Assembly (NCBI GenBank): GCA_903919065.1
Contig: CAIXHD010000580.1
Coordinates: forward strand, 1-35,615
Origin: an uncultured Bacteroidota bacterium
GTDB lineage: Bacteria > Bacteroidota > Bacteroidia > Bacteroidales > UBA12481
Direction of reading: 5' to 3'
DNA length: 35,615 nt
Shown here: in pieces, positions 1-6,307 of the stretch
How the letters are laid out: each line of letters begins with the position of its first letter
Position numbering within the stretch: the stretch's first letter is position 1
Program-made: the position numbers and the translations under genes
The notes under the pieces: generated by a model
Databases searched by the model: none
Told to the model about the DNA's origin: nothing
Seen by the model: only the letters and a program-made list of their open reading frames with translations

Positions 1-715
1 GAGTCGACATACTATAAAATCGGTACGATTGTTCGTCAGAACGAGCTAACAGCATATCACTTAGCGCTCTTGAGATTCTTCCGTTTCCATCTTCAAAAGG
101 GTGAATGGTTACAAACCACAAATGTGCAACGGCTGCTTTCATCACCAGGTCAGTATTTTGCTCCAAATTAAACCAATCCAGGAAAATCCGCATTTCATTT
201 TCAATCTGCGCCGCTGGTGGTGCCTGATAATGAACTTTTTCTTTTCCCAATGGTCCTGATACAACCTGCATGGGCCCGGTTGAATCGTCACGCCAGCGTC
301 CTGTAGTGATTTTATACATTCCACTTTGTCCAGTTGGGAAAAGTGATGCATGCCAGGAAAAAAGTCGATCTCTATTCAATTCTTTGTTGAAGTTCTTTGT
401 TGCATCAATCATCAAATCAACTATTCCGTCAACATTGCGTTCAGAGAAAACTAAACCTGATATTTCTAATCCTAACCTTCTTGCGATTGACGACCTTACT
501 TGTTCTCTGTCAAGAAATTCACCCTCGATTTCTGTTGATTTAATAATCTCCTGGGTTAAAATTTCAAGATTCGCTTCGTTGCGAAGTTCAAATCCCAAAG
601 CACCCATTTTTCCAATTAGCTTGCCTTGGCTGTTACTTACCCAAGAAAGCAAAGGCAAAAGTTTCTCGCTATTCCATTTAAAGATGGGCCAATTTTGATC
701 ATTGTATAAATACAT
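1..715 (-). CDS. Fic family AMP-transferase with DUF4172 N-terminus (3' end cut by window edge)
   Basis: About 238 residues are visible; the C-terminus lies beyond base 1. The Fic core motif HPFEDGNGR begins at residue 205. It is the catalytic His and phosphate-binding loop of enzymes that transfer AMP (or another NMP) from a nucleotide to target hydroxyl groups. The N-terminal part, opening MYLYNDQNWP, matches the DUF4172 domain that often precedes Fic in Bacteroidota. Residues 60-65 read STEIEG, which fits the (S/T)xxxE(G/N) inhibitory-helix motif, so the enzyme is probably auto-inhibited by its own N-terminus. The ATG at 715 was chosen because a -7-like element lies 27 nt upstream. Four copies of a GCGGAGA-type repeat surround that promoter, which suggests autoregulation. 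Family call is firm; the target is unknown. Confidence 0.9.
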   Translation of the reverse strand, partial: MYLYNDQNWPIFKWNSEKLLPLLSWVSNSQGKLIGKMGALGFELRNEANLEILTQEIIKSTEIEGEFLDREQVRSSIARRLGLEISGLVFSERNVDGIVDLMIDATKNFNKELNRDRLFSWHASLFPTGQSGMYKITTGRWRDDSTGPMQVVSGPLGKEKVHYQAPPAAQIENEMRIFLDWFNLEQNTDLVMKAAVAHLWFVTIHPFEDGNGRISRALSDMLLARSDEQSYRFYSMST

Positions 716-719
716 ACTT

Positions 720-825
720 TTATTCTCCGCTAATTGTGCGTTAAAAATAGTGTTTATTCTCCGCATGACCAATTAATCTCCGCATAAAGTGCAATCAAAA
801 TTCTGTTTATTCTCCGCATTTTCGC
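720..825. repeat. Two tandem 53-bp units with four TTATTCTCCGC boxes upstream of the Fic gene
   Basis: The box TTATTCTCCGC occurs at 720-730, 754-764, 773-783 (TTAATCTCCGC) and 807-817, with spacings of 34, 19 and 34 bp. The first two and last two boxes form two imperfect 53-bp units, 720-772 and 773-825. The second box lies between the inferred -33 and -7 elements of the Fic promoter and the first lies in its 5' leader. This is the arrangement expected of an operator array. The binding factor is unknown; the Fic protein or the neighbouring RHH protein are candidates by position. Confidence 0.8.
742..773 (-). promoter_or_regulatory. Probable promoter of the Fic gene
   Basis: On the minus strand, TATTTTTA (749-742) differs at one base from the Bacteroidota -7 consensus TAnnTTTG. 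It follows ATTG by 20 nt, close to the usual -33 TTTG. It lies 27 nt from the chosen ATG. Prediction rests on these matches only. Confidence 0.5.
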
Positions 826-899
826 TTTTCTCACCCTTGTTAGAAAAAGCCCCATCACCAATGATGTATTGTTGGTCAAGGGATTTCGACGGTCAGTAT

Positions 900-949
900 A
901 GTTAGTAAACAAATTTTGCAAAAAATGTATAAAGTATGTATGTTTGGTG
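900..949 (+). promoter_or_regulatory. Promoter of the RHH gene; copy A of a 50-bp promoter repeat
   Basis: TTTG at 915-918, a 20-nt spacer and TATGTTTG at 939-946 form a textbook Bacteroidota promoter, 29 nt before the RHH start codon. The whole 50-bp block recurs at 12049-12098 in front of the second Fic gene, with 45 of 50 bases identical by eye. Similarity stops outside the block. Confidence 0.8.
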
Positions 950-975
950 GGTGAATAACGGAGAGATAAAAAACA

Positions 976-1182
976 ATGTCCGAGAAAATCATTAAAACCC
1001 TGCGCTTCGATCTTCACCTGATCCGTCAAGCTGAGCAGGCTGCCAAAGAGGATAACAGAAGTTTCAATAACTGGCTGGAAACACTGATGATGTATGAGCT
1101 GAGAAATAATCCGCGATGGCAGCACCTGTTTACCGAAGAGATGGAAAAAGATCCCCATAACCCTGAATATAGGGGAAGATAA
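976..1182 (+). CDS. Small ribbon-helix-helix (Arc/CopG-like) DNA-binding protein
   Basis: This protein has 68 residues. Residues 6-40 fit a ribbon-helix-helix fold: a short strand (IKTLRFDLHL), then helix 1 (RQAEQAAKEDN), a turn with Ser and Asn (RSFNNW), and helix 2 (LETLMMYEL). Such proteins bind DNA as dimers and often act as antitoxins or autorepressors. The C-terminal 25 residues are polar and may bind a partner. It has its own canonical promoter (939-946 -7 box) and is divergent from the Fic gene. No toxin gene follows directly. Immediately downstream lie three 57-bp repeats that could be its binding sites. The RHH call is by pattern only. Confidence 0.65.
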   Translation: MSEKIIKTLRFDLHLIRQAEQAAKEDNRSFNNWLETLMMYELRNNPRWQHLFTEEMEKDPHNPEYRGR

Positions 1183-1195
1183 TCAGCTTTTAAAT

Positions 1196-1365
1196 TTTGC
1201 AATTTTTACGTGCAATTGTTTGTAATTGTCAGATATACAGTTTGTTGATGTCTTTGCATATCTTTCGTGCAATATGTGGTAACTATCAGATATTTAGCTT
1301 GTTAATATTTTGCATTTATTGCATGCAATTTTCTGTAATCCTCAGATACATAGCTTATAAAAGGC
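1196..1365. repeat. Three imperfect 57-bp units, each with a TTGCA-N9-TGCAA inverted repeat
   Basis: Units start at 1196, 1253 and 1309 (periods 57 and 56). Each contains TTGCA-N9-TGCAA exactly: 1197-1215, 1254-1272 and 1310-1328. A TGTAA-like segment, TCAGATA and an AG-TTG/TTA tail then follow in the same order. The array fills most of the gene-less stretch 1183-1539, between the RHH gene and the promoter of ATPase 1. The rest of the stretch, 1366-1480, shows only a TTGTCG...CGACA inverted repeat (1454-1485). Iterated inverted repeats of this sort usually bind a dimeric regulator or segregation protein. Confidence 0.8.
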
Positions 1366-1480
1366 CTTCACCCCATTGGCCTCTCCCTTTGCAAAGGTAT
1401 TATCCATTTTCCTGTCATTGTTTTATGCAGTAAAACTAAGTTGTAGGAATGCCTTGTCGTGCCGTTTTTATATTCGGCAA

Positions 1481-1514
1481 CGACAGATTATGGCGTTGCT
1501 CGGACATATGTTTG
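1481..1514 (+). promoter_or_regulatory. Shared promoter module, site 1 (ATPase 1)
   Basis: CGACA (1481-1485), 5 nt, TGGCG (1491-1495), 11 nt, then TATGTTTG (1507-1514), which fits the TAnnTTTG -7 consensus. The ATG of ATPase 1 is 26 nt further on. No TTTG stands at the -33 position; the half-site occupies it. The same module, with identical spacing, occurs at 5011, 8044 (minus), 18613 and 31612 (minus). Confidence 0.75.
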
Positions 1515-1539
1515 TCGCATAAACAATACCCTCGGAAAT

Positions 1540-3204
1540 ATGGACAAAAGAAGAAAGAACCGGATTGTTGGTTGTATTGAATCAATTTATGAAAGATCAA
1601 GGAACTCTTTCCCCGAGGGGAAGACTATGTCCGACCTGAAAACTGAGTTGCGGACTTTTTCTGAATACGCAGGAACCAATCAAAAGGAATCCTTCTTTCT
1701 GGCCCTCGTTATTGCTTTCAACATTAAAGGTGAAGCGGCCAGTTTCAGGGACCTGGGTGAGCATTTTAATTGCAATACCATGAAAGTCCTTCAGTTTTAT
1801 GAAATTCTGGAGAAGCTGTGCCAAAAGGGGATGCTGTCAAAGAGTAAATCTCAAGCCCGGTATTCACCGGAAGTCCCCCGAACATTGTACGTAGTTAATG
1901 ACCTGATCATGGAATCTATACTTACGAGCCAGGCGATGCCGACCCTGGACTGGAAGAAGCTTGAAGACATTTTTGAAATCCTCGGTTACCTTAACCGGTT
2001 AATTGAACAGCGGGATAACGATGAGATCACCACCATCGATCTTTTCGACAAATCGGAAACATTTCTGACGCATTATAAACGGTTGCCCTTGATCGCTAAA
2101 ATTCTGAATCTGAATCTTCCGGTGGCCCAGAGAATATTGTTTCTGAACCTGATCTGGAACACCCTGAGCGGGCGTCAGTCTGTGGATGCCGGACGGGCTA
2201 TGGCGGCTATCTATGATCATCCCACCCAGATCATCAAAAATACCCAGGCTCTGATCAGGGAGGAGACCGAATTATCCATTCAGGAACTCGTAGAGCTGGA
2301 GGAAGCTTCTTTTTTCGAGGATACCCGTTTGCGGTTATCAGGCAAGTCAGTACTGATGATCCAGAACCTTGGAATTAAACTGTTCGGGAAGAAAATAAAA
2401 TCGGATAACATTATTGAGCCGGGTTCTATAATCCATAAAGAGCTTGTTTTTAACAGTCAGGACGAGCTTCAGGTTAAAACCCTGGTCAGCCTGCTTGAGG
2501 AGAAGAACCTCCAGAAGACAAGGAAGCAGCTTGAGTTGAGGAAACTTCCCGTAGGGGTCATTGTCCTCTTGTACGGATCGCCCGGAACCGGAAAAACTGA
2601 ATTGGTACTTCAGGCTGCCCGGGAAACCAACCGTACCATTTTTAAAGTGGATATCAGTGAGTCAAAATCCATGTGGTTTGGCGAAAGCCAGAAGCTGGTC
2701 AAAAAGATTTTCACCGACTACCGGGCTTTAGTGAAAGAATCAGCACAAATGCCAATACTACTGTTTAATGAAGCAGATGGACTTATTGCCAGGCGGGGGC
2801 CGGGTGCAGCGTGTGTTGACCAGACTGAGAACGCGATCCAGAATATCATTCTCGATGAACTGGAAAGCTTCAGCGGGATTTTTATTGCAACCACCAATCT
2901 CCCTTCCAACATGGATTCTGCCTTTGAGAGGAGGTTTTTATTCAAGATCGAACTCAAAAAACCTGATCCTTCCGTTAAGGTGCGAATCTGGAAATTAAAG
3001 ATTCCATCTATCCCGGTTGATCAATGTGAGGTTCTTGCCAATCGGTTTGATTTCTCAGGCGGGCAGATTGACAACATCGCCCGCAAAGCTGAGATTGATG
3101 AAATTCTTAATGGCAGCAAACCAGACCTGAAACGGTTGATCGGTTTTTGTGAAGCAGAGGTAATTACCGGTAAAGACCGGCAAATAATTGGTTTTGGAAG
3201 ATAG
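1540..3204 (+). CDS. Winged-helix/AAA+ ATPase 1
   Basis: The protein has 554 residues. The C-terminal half is a classical AAA+ domain of the SpoVK/spastin-like group: Walker A GSPGTGKT at 346-353, a Walker B stretch ILLFNEAD with Asn410-Glu411, a sensor segment FIATTNLP and an arginine pair in FERRFLF. The N-terminal ~300 residues are helical. They include a likely winged helix (SFRDLGEHFNCNTMKVLQFYEILEKL is the region, roughly 65-100). An upstream in-frame start at 1459 was rejected because it lies before the promoter. Starting at 1540 also puts Walker A at residue 346, exactly as in the paralogue at 6308-7987. Walker B has Asn where Asp is usual, in both copies. It is followed by WYL regulator 1. 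Substrate is unknown; remodelling of a protein or DNA complex is inferred. Confidence 0.85.
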   Translation: MDKRRKNRIVGCIESIYERSRNSFPEGKTMSDLKTELRTFSEYAGTNQKESFFLALVIAFNIKGEAASFRDLGEHFNCNTMKVLQFYEILEKLCQKGMLSKSKSQARYSPEVPRTLYVVNDLIMESILTSQAMPTLDWKKLEDIFEILGYLNRLIEQRDNDEITTIDLFDKSETFLTHYKRLPLIAKILNLNLPVAQRILFLNLIWNTLSGRQSVDAGRAMAAIYDHPTQIIKNTQALIREETELSIQELVELEEASFFEDTRLRLSGKSVLMIQNLGIKLFGKKIKSDNIIEPGSIIHKELVFNSQDELQVKTLVSLLEEKNLQKTRKQLELRKLPVGVIVLLYGSPGTGKTELVLQAARETNRTIFKVDISESKSMWFGESQKLVKKIFTDYRALVKESAQMPILLFNEADGLIARRGPGAACVDQTENAIQNIILDELESFSGIFIATTNLPSNMDSAFERRFLFKIELKKPDPSVKVRIWKLKIPSIPVDQCEVLANRFDFSGGQIDNIARKAEIDEILNGSKPDLKRLIGFCEAEVITGKDRQIIGFGR

Positions 3205-3291
3205 ATTGAGGCAAATCCATGAAAGATCTTCGCTGCCACTCTTGGCCGGGAATTATATTAAATAACTTTAGAAAGCTATAAAACTCCTTAT

Positions 3292-4212
3292 ATGAAAGAC
3301 AACCTTAATTTACAGAGACTTGCGAGAGTCATGGCCCTGATCACTTACCAATCATTGAGCAAGGAGGCGGTAATGGATCAGCTTAGTGAAGCTGAACTAC
3401 GGATATCAGACAGAACCTTTGCACGAATTATTAAGCAGATCAGGGATCTTGGTTTTGAGGTGGAATATATTCCTGATATTGGTTATCGGATTGTTGATCA
3501 GGTTCGTATAAATGAGGATTATGCGACTATGCTTTCAATAAATACGCTTTGGACCCGCCAAAGCCGCCTGGAAAGGCTCAAAACAGGGGATTCCGATGAC
3601 CTTATTCGCACTGATTTGTACTCCAGAGGGTTAAGAATGTTGCCAGTGGTTCTTCAGGCAATGAACAATAGCCAGAAGATTTCCATTGTTTATCAGGAAT
3701 ATGGGAGTCTGGATACCTTCGAGGGAACCGTCAGCCCTTTAAAACTGGCTGAAGCAGATTATCGCTGGTATGTATACGCTTATGATGAAGGTTCATCCAG
3801 CCTGAAATTATTTGGTCTCGACCGGATCCTAAATCTAAGTCTGGGGAAAAGATATAACTCAGATGAGATCCCACGTGGCGTTAAGGAGGCACTGAATCTC
3901 AATCAATTTAAGCTTGGGGTTAAATCCTCAATCTTTCCGAATTACCCAGGGCAGGTAATGGACGTTACACTCGCTGTTTCCGATTATTCGCTGCCATTCC
4001 TGATCGATCGTCCATTTATCCATACTCAGGAAATAACCAATAAGAAAATCGGGGCGTACAACGAAGTAAAGCTCCGTATTATCCCCACACGTGACCTGAT
4101 TAAAAAGGTGGCAGCAACGCTGGGAGATATAAAGATTGCCGGGCCTCAGGAGTTAACGGATTATGTCCGGAAAGAGTATCCGGCATTTGCTGATGCGATT
4201 TTATCGATTTAA
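3292..4212 (+). CDS. WYL-domain transcriptional regulator 1
   Basis: This is a 306-residue regulator. An N-terminal helix-turn-helix-like region (residues ~1-65, with SDRTFARIIKQIRDLGF) precedes a WYL domain marked by YRWYVYAYDEG and LKLFGLDRI near residues 158-182, and a C-terminal WCX-like extension. WYL proteins sense ligands, often nucleic acid or nucleotides, and control phage-defence and repair genes. It lies 87 bp after ATPase 1, with a weak -7-like TAACTTTA at 3263-3270 of its own. The next gene starts 20 bp later behind a good ribosome site. Its promoter lacks the shared CGACA module. Confidence 0.85.
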   Translation: MKDNLNLQRLARVMALITYQSLSKEAVMDQLSEAELRISDRTFARIIKQIRDLGFEVEYIPDIGYRIVDQVRINEDYATMLSINTLWTRQSRLERLKTGDSDDLIRTDLYSRGLRMLPVVLQAMNNSQKISIVYQEYGSLDTFEGTVSPLKLAEADYRWYVYAYDEGSSSLKLFGLDRILNLSLGKRYNSDEIPRGVKEALNLNQFKLGVKSSIFPNYPGQVMDVTLAVSDYSLPFLIDRPFIHTQEITNKKIGAYNEVKLRIIPTRDLIKKVAATLGDIKIAGPQELTDYVRKEYPAFADAILSI

Positions 4213-4232
4213 CCAAAAGGAGAAAACATAAT

Positions 4233-4964
4233 ATGCTGGATTTCGATCGACTCACTAAAGATCAGATAGAACACGGAACTTTTCCGGTTTATGACCTGTT
4301 GTTGAATTCCTTGTTTTATCCGGCATCCGGTTTAGATGGGGGAGTGGTCAGGGATTGCAATACTCTGGGTAGGTCTCTCGGTATCCGGAGCTTTGTGTAT
4401 TGTGATTATGCCACCGGTGAGCAGGCTTTTGAAAATGAGCAAGCATCTTTCAGAGGTTATCATGTTTTCGCCACCCGGCGGCTTGTTCAATCCGATTTGG
4501 CGCCTCAGGGATGGAACCCGATATTGCCTCCAGATTTGTCGATGGCCGAGTATATGAAGTATCAGTCCAGCCTGAAAAGTCCATTCAGCACCTGGACCAT
4601 CTATGAAAGGGATTCAGATAAAGATGAAGAACACGGCCCATTCAGATTTAGCTTGTTATATATTGGTGGTGAGGGCATTGCAACCTATGAGGCATTATAC
4701 TGGACTCAAAAAATTTCCCCGGGTGCATTGGCCATCATTCAGCCGGGCACGGGTTTTGGATTAAACTATACCAATTTCAGTGATCCCAATAGTCATTTGG
4801 CCTGGGTAATCAACAATAATCCGGCGGGCATTCCTGATTATATTTACTACGGAGGCTATGGTTCCGGGTATTCGAATTTTAAATGGCCCGGTTACCGGGA
4901 GCAAAGAACCATTGATAAGTATTACGGACAGGAGGGGGAGGTGAGGCTTTACCGAAAGATTTAG
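4233..4964 (+). CDS. Conserved-looking protein of unknown function
   Basis: I do not recognise this 243-residue protein. It starts behind a clear AAAGGAG ribosome site 20 bp after WYL regulator 1, so the two are probably co-transcribed. It is soluble, with no signal peptide or membrane segment. Distinct stretches are FYPASGLDGGVVRDC near the N-terminus, FVYCDYATGEQAFENE, and a Gly/Tyr/Asn-rich C-terminal third (YYGGYGSGYSNFKWPGY). The short conserved-looking acidic and glycine motifs suggest an enzyme or nucleotide-binding fold, but nothing firm can be said. Confidence 0.75.
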   Translation: MLDFDRLTKDQIEHGTFPVYDLLLNSLFYPASGLDGGVVRDCNTLGRSLGIRSFVYCDYATGEQAFENEQASFRGYHVFATRRLVQSDLAPQGWNPILPPDLSMAEYMKYQSSLKSPFSTWTIYERDSDKDEEHGPFRFSLLYIGGEGIATYEALYWTQKISPGALAIIQPGTGFGLNYTNFSDPNSHLAWVINNNPAGIPDYIYYGGYGSGYSNFKWPGYREQRTIDKYYGQEGEVRLYRKI

Positions 4965-5010
4965 CCTACCCAGACATAATTTCACTTTCCCGGTCTTTTT
5001 TATTCCCCTA

Positions 5011-5044
5011 CGACAAATTATGGCGAAGTCAGGTCTTACGTTTG
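5011..5044 (+). promoter_or_regulatory. Shared promoter module, site 2 (119-residue gene)
   Basis: CGACA (5011-5015), 5 nt, TGGCG (5021-5025), 11 nt, TACGTTTG (5037-5044). The ATG at 5076 is 32 nt downstream. Site 1 and this site share more than the core: both have TATTC 10 bp upstream of CGACA and the run CGACA-(G/A)-ATTATGGCG. Confidence 0.75.
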
Positions 5045-5075
5045 TTCCATCACCAGCAATTAAAAACGTAAAGAC

Positions 5076-5435
5076 ATGGAAAGCACTATTCTTAGAGAGG
5101 AATTGGGAAAGGTATTTATGTTGCGCAATTTGTTCACTGATGAAAAGCATTTTGAGGATTGGAAGAAAGAAGTGTTGAAAGAGAGGTTGAGCCGGTTTTA
5201 TAAAGGGTTGCCTTCGGAGAGAAGGATTGTGGTGGTACGGTGGTATATGGAGCCTGGAAAATATCGGGATTCTATCATCAGGCTGGATAATCTGAAAAAG
5301 GATTTACCGAAGGCATCGCTGAAGGGTGAAAACCTGTGGAAAATGATGTATGACGGCATGTACAGGAAAGAGTTCAAGAAAGTAGAAGTAAGGATCTGTC
5401 GGGAAGGCGGATCCGAAAACCGGCTGGTCACTTAG
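5076..5435 (+). CDS. Small charged protein of unknown function
   Basis: The protein has 119 residues, many of them charged, with no membrane segment. It includes RRIVVVRWYMEPGKYRD and a predicted helical N-terminus. It is not recognised. Its interest comes from its promoter, which carries the same module as the AAA+ ATPase genes, so it is probably expressed together with them and could be a partner or effector. Confidence 0.7.
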   Translation: MESTILREELGKVFMLRNLFTDEKHFEDWKKEVLKERLSRFYKGLPSERRIVVVRWYMEPGKYRDSIIRLDNLKKDLPKASLKGENLWKMMYDGMYRKEFKKVEVRICREGGSENRLVT

Positions 5436-5569
5436 CCGGGACTTTCGTATAGATCGTAAATAGGGGGGCTTCAAAAAAAAGTGTATAATTAGAATTGAAT
5501 CCCAGCTTTATACCTAACGTCCTGTTTTGGGAACTCCAGTTTAAGACCTGTAATTTAAAATTCGAAATT

Positions 5570-6250
5570 ATGATAGAAGAGTATTTGCTTTTTCTGCAGC
5601 AATGTCCAGCCCTACCTCAAGGCATGGTTGGTTATTCTGCTAACAAATGGGCAACCCAGGTTCTTGGAGACAATCCTGCCTGTAACGATGTGCCTGAACA
5701 GCGATTTGACAGGAGGCAACTGTTGAATTTTTGCGATGACCGGGCCAATTCAACCGTGTCAGCCTGCGCTTGTATTTTTGCGTGGGGCGGAATGAATCGG
5801 GACTATGGAAGGGATTTTTTCAAGAAAATGAGTGCATGGATGACAACCGTAGATAAGCTTAGAGATGGGGCTTTTGCAAACAGGGCACTTGCTTATAAGG
5901 CTCTTTCAGATCTAAAGAAAAATGGGTCCATGCCGGGAGTAGGCCCGGCCTATTTCACAAAGCTTTTATTCTTTTTGTCCCCTAAGCACAATGGTTATAT
6001 CATGGACCAGTGGACATCGAAATCTGTCAACCTCCTGACTGGTAATCGAACTGTTGATATTAATACGGCAGGAATCGTGACGATGGCTAATACTGAACCT
6101 AACTACGAGAACTTTTGCGAGACCATTGATAGCTTGTCAGAGTTATTGGGTGTCACCCCTATGGAAGCAGAAGAAAAGATTTTCTCCAAGGGTGGTCGGA
6201 ATAAGGGTTTATGGAGACAATTCGTGATCAATAATTGGTCTCTGATCTAA
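5570..6250 (+). CDS. 8-oxoguanine-DNA-glycosylase (OGG) fold protein
   Basis: Length is 226 residues from the ATG at 5570. A longer in-frame start at 5495 is unlikely because the extra segment is AT-rich leader sequence. The core MPGVGPAYFTKLLFFL (121-136) fits a helix-hairpin-helix of base-excision glycosylases, and YIMDQWTSKS follows with Asp146 as the candidate catalytic acid. This resembles the bacterial OGG-fold family rather than MutM or Nth. There is no Cys cluster like that of Nth. Such proteins remove modified bases or may act in anti-phage defence; the substrate cannot be told. The gene stands between the 119-residue gene and the convergent ATPase 2. Confidence 0.7.
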   Translation: MIEEYLLFLQQCPALPQGMVGYSANKWATQVLGDNPACNDVPEQRFDRRQLLNFCDDRANSTVSACACIFAWGGMNRDYGRDFFKKMSAWMTTVDKLRDGAFANRALAYKALSDLKKNGSMPGVGPAYFTKLLFFLSPKHNGYIMDQWTSKSVNLLTGNRTVDINTAGIVTMANTEPNYENFCETIDSLSELLGVTPMEAEEKIFSKGGRNKGLWRQFVINNWSLI

Positions 6251-6307
6251 TAATCAAAATTGCTCAGTTTGTTAGGCCCGGAAATTCATTCAAGGAATTT
6301 TCTTCCG

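Noticed and set aside
754-1158. 134-codon minus-strand frame
   Set aside because: It lies antisense to the RHH gene and its promoter and runs through the Fic operator repeats; the composition is not protein-like.
720-1365. Possible CRISPR array from the repeated units
   Set aside because: Units are imperfect, only two to three copies, with inner spacers that are themselves similar; no cas1/cas2 nearby. The Cas4-like gene is far away and is of the stand-alone type.
1197-1433. A 78-codon open frame across the 57-bp repeats
   Set aside because: Its apparent protein repeats come from the DNA repeats; no promoter or ribosome site, and third-base drift does not follow coding rules.
1459-1539. Earlier start for ATPase 1
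   Set aside because: The extra 27 codons overlap the promoter module, and the paralogue aligns from 1540.
6251-6307. Bidirectional terminator between the OGG-fold gene and ATPase 2
   Set aside because: Only a short AT-rich imperfect dyad without a convincing T-tract is present.
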